DNA of 64,000 bases from Palsa-189 sp963803735 (lineage in GTDB: Bacteria; Acidobacteriota; Terriglobia; Acidiferrales; UBA7541): assembly GCA_963803735.1 (NCBI GenBank), contig CAWDNV010000016.1, positions 62,001-126,000 of the forward strand, given 5' to 3'. The position numbers and the translations under genes were made by a program. This document shows, piece after piece, positions 63,562 through 64,000 of the stretch; position 1 is the stretch's first letter, and every line of letters starts with the position of its first letter. The notes under the pieces were generated by a model. It did no database searches. It was not told the origin of the DNA and saw only the letters and a list, made by a program, of their open reading frames with translations.

Positions 63562-64000
63562 TTAGCGCTCCAATTCGGTGACGAATGCATTTCTAATTTG
63601 CGCAAGATGTTGGAGCGGCGAGTCTCTGTACTTTTGACGCAAATCCCGAGCGCGACGGCTACTTCCTTGCACCGCGTGTCCTCGATGATTCGCTGAATGA
63701 CGAGGAAGGATATGCTCATCGGCCGCGGCGTACTGTGACGCTGGTCCGAGGACAACCTGCACAAATCCATTCGGACGAATCCACTTCGCGAACGCCACGC
63801 GCACTTGATTCGAAGTCATGCCGAAATATAGTTTCGCCGCGCGCTCCGGTTCGTTGAGCGGCAGGCCGAACTGACCACGCCCAAGTAGCCCGGCGGCGAT
63901 TCTGCGTTGGCTCGATTCATCCAACGGAATCTGGCGCAGCAGCAAAGCCTTGGCCTGTTGCAACTCGGCCGGAGCGACGTCCTCTTTCTGCATCGTGGTG
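63562..64000 (-). CDS. M16-family peptidase, C-terminal part (5' end beyond window)
   Basis: The frame enters from the right edge: MQKEDVAPAELQQAKALLLR, QIPLDESSQRRIAAGLLGRG, LYFGMTSNQVRVAFAKWIRP and NGFVQVVLGPAS, the last domain of an insulinase-like (M16) peptidase or its inactive partner. The HxxEH zinc site is N-terminal and lies outside the window. The family normally stops soon after VVLGPAPQ (about 63733), but here the frame runs on for about 55 codons through LuxR-type HTH sequence read out of phase. So the gene lost its own stop. Confidence 0.75.
   Translation of the reverse strand, partial: TTMQKEDVAPAELQQAKALLLRQIPLDESSQRRIAAGLLGRGQFGLPLNEPERAAKLYFGMTSNQVRVAFAKWIRPNGFVQVVLGPASQYAAADEHILPRHSANHRGHAVQGSSRRARDLRQKYRDSPLQHLAQIRNAFVTELER
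63570..63713 (-). pseudogene. LuxR-type helix-turn-helix scrap
   Basis: Reverse-strand codons read FLVIQRIIEDTRCKEVAVAL, GICVKSTETRRSNILRKLEM then HSSPNW, matching the LuxR C-terminal HTH (V/LQLIAEGxxxKEVAxxLxISVKTAETHRxNIMRKL). No receiver precedes it: the sequence upstream belongs to an M16 peptidase in another frame. Confidence 0.75.

Overview
The window looks like chromosomal DNA from an Acidobacteriota bacterium, probably class Terriglobia. The evidence is protein content: a carboxypeptidase-like/Oar-type TonB receptor, a VWFA protein of the acidobacterial type, a Ser/Thr kinase with TolB-like and TPR regions, DUF2934, DUF4136, a DUF3300-DUF2950 pair, a SYLF lipid-binding protein and many PAS/GAF signalling proteins. 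No rRNA or tRNA gene and no CRISPR array was seen.

Layout. 1-7.3 kb: a CaiB/BaiF CoA-transferase cut by the left edge, an NTF2-like secreted protein, a large GH13 glycosidase, two overlapping haem/P460 cytochrome genes, a DUF763 gene and an AlkB-like dioxygenase. 7.5-16.1 kb: a minus-strand molybdate block (modA, modB, modC, a molbindin, a molybdopterin-oxidoreductase-fold protein, a MauG-like dihaem peroxidase) divergent from a TonB receptor. 16.2-25.2 kb: a minus-strand run of small redox/detoxification genes (peroxiredoxin-like, cupin, two SDRs, GlcG-like, SnoaL-like and a broken NmrA-like gene), with a sigma-54 activator at each end, the larger carrying PAS-GAF-PAS-PAS. 25.3-33.2 kb: repeat-rich spacers around an FHA-GAF-SpoIIE phosphatase and a Ser/Thr kinase, plus an IS1202-like element with a 15-bp target duplication inserted into one repeat copy.

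33.4-45.4 kb: small regulators (two XRE proteins, PilZ), membrane proteins, an M48-like protein without its zinc motif, a TRIC-type channel, a sulfatase, DUF3300-DUF2950, SYLF and DUF4239 genes. 45.7-50.6 kb: another copy of the hairpin repeat, an IS3 scrap, and an outer-membrane protein followed by a tight three-gene group: an internally duplicated unknown protein, a DyP-type peroxidase and a small catalase-like protein. 50.6-64 kb: an area rich in broken genes (IS110 tail, truncated porin-like genes, a frameshifted paralogue, two half receiver domains, a LuxR helix-turn-helix scrap joined to an M16 peptidase) around two PAS histidine kinases, a lone receiver and a VWFA protein.

The genes point to a soil-type heterotroph with strong investment in haem redox enzymes, molybdenum uptake and signal transduction. 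The most unusual material is the hairpin repeat family whose reverse strand repeatedly encodes CxNCExHL-like peptides, the haem-enzyme operon at 47-50.6 kb, and several gene breakpoints that can be read at base level. All functional names come from reading sequences by eye; no database search was possible.
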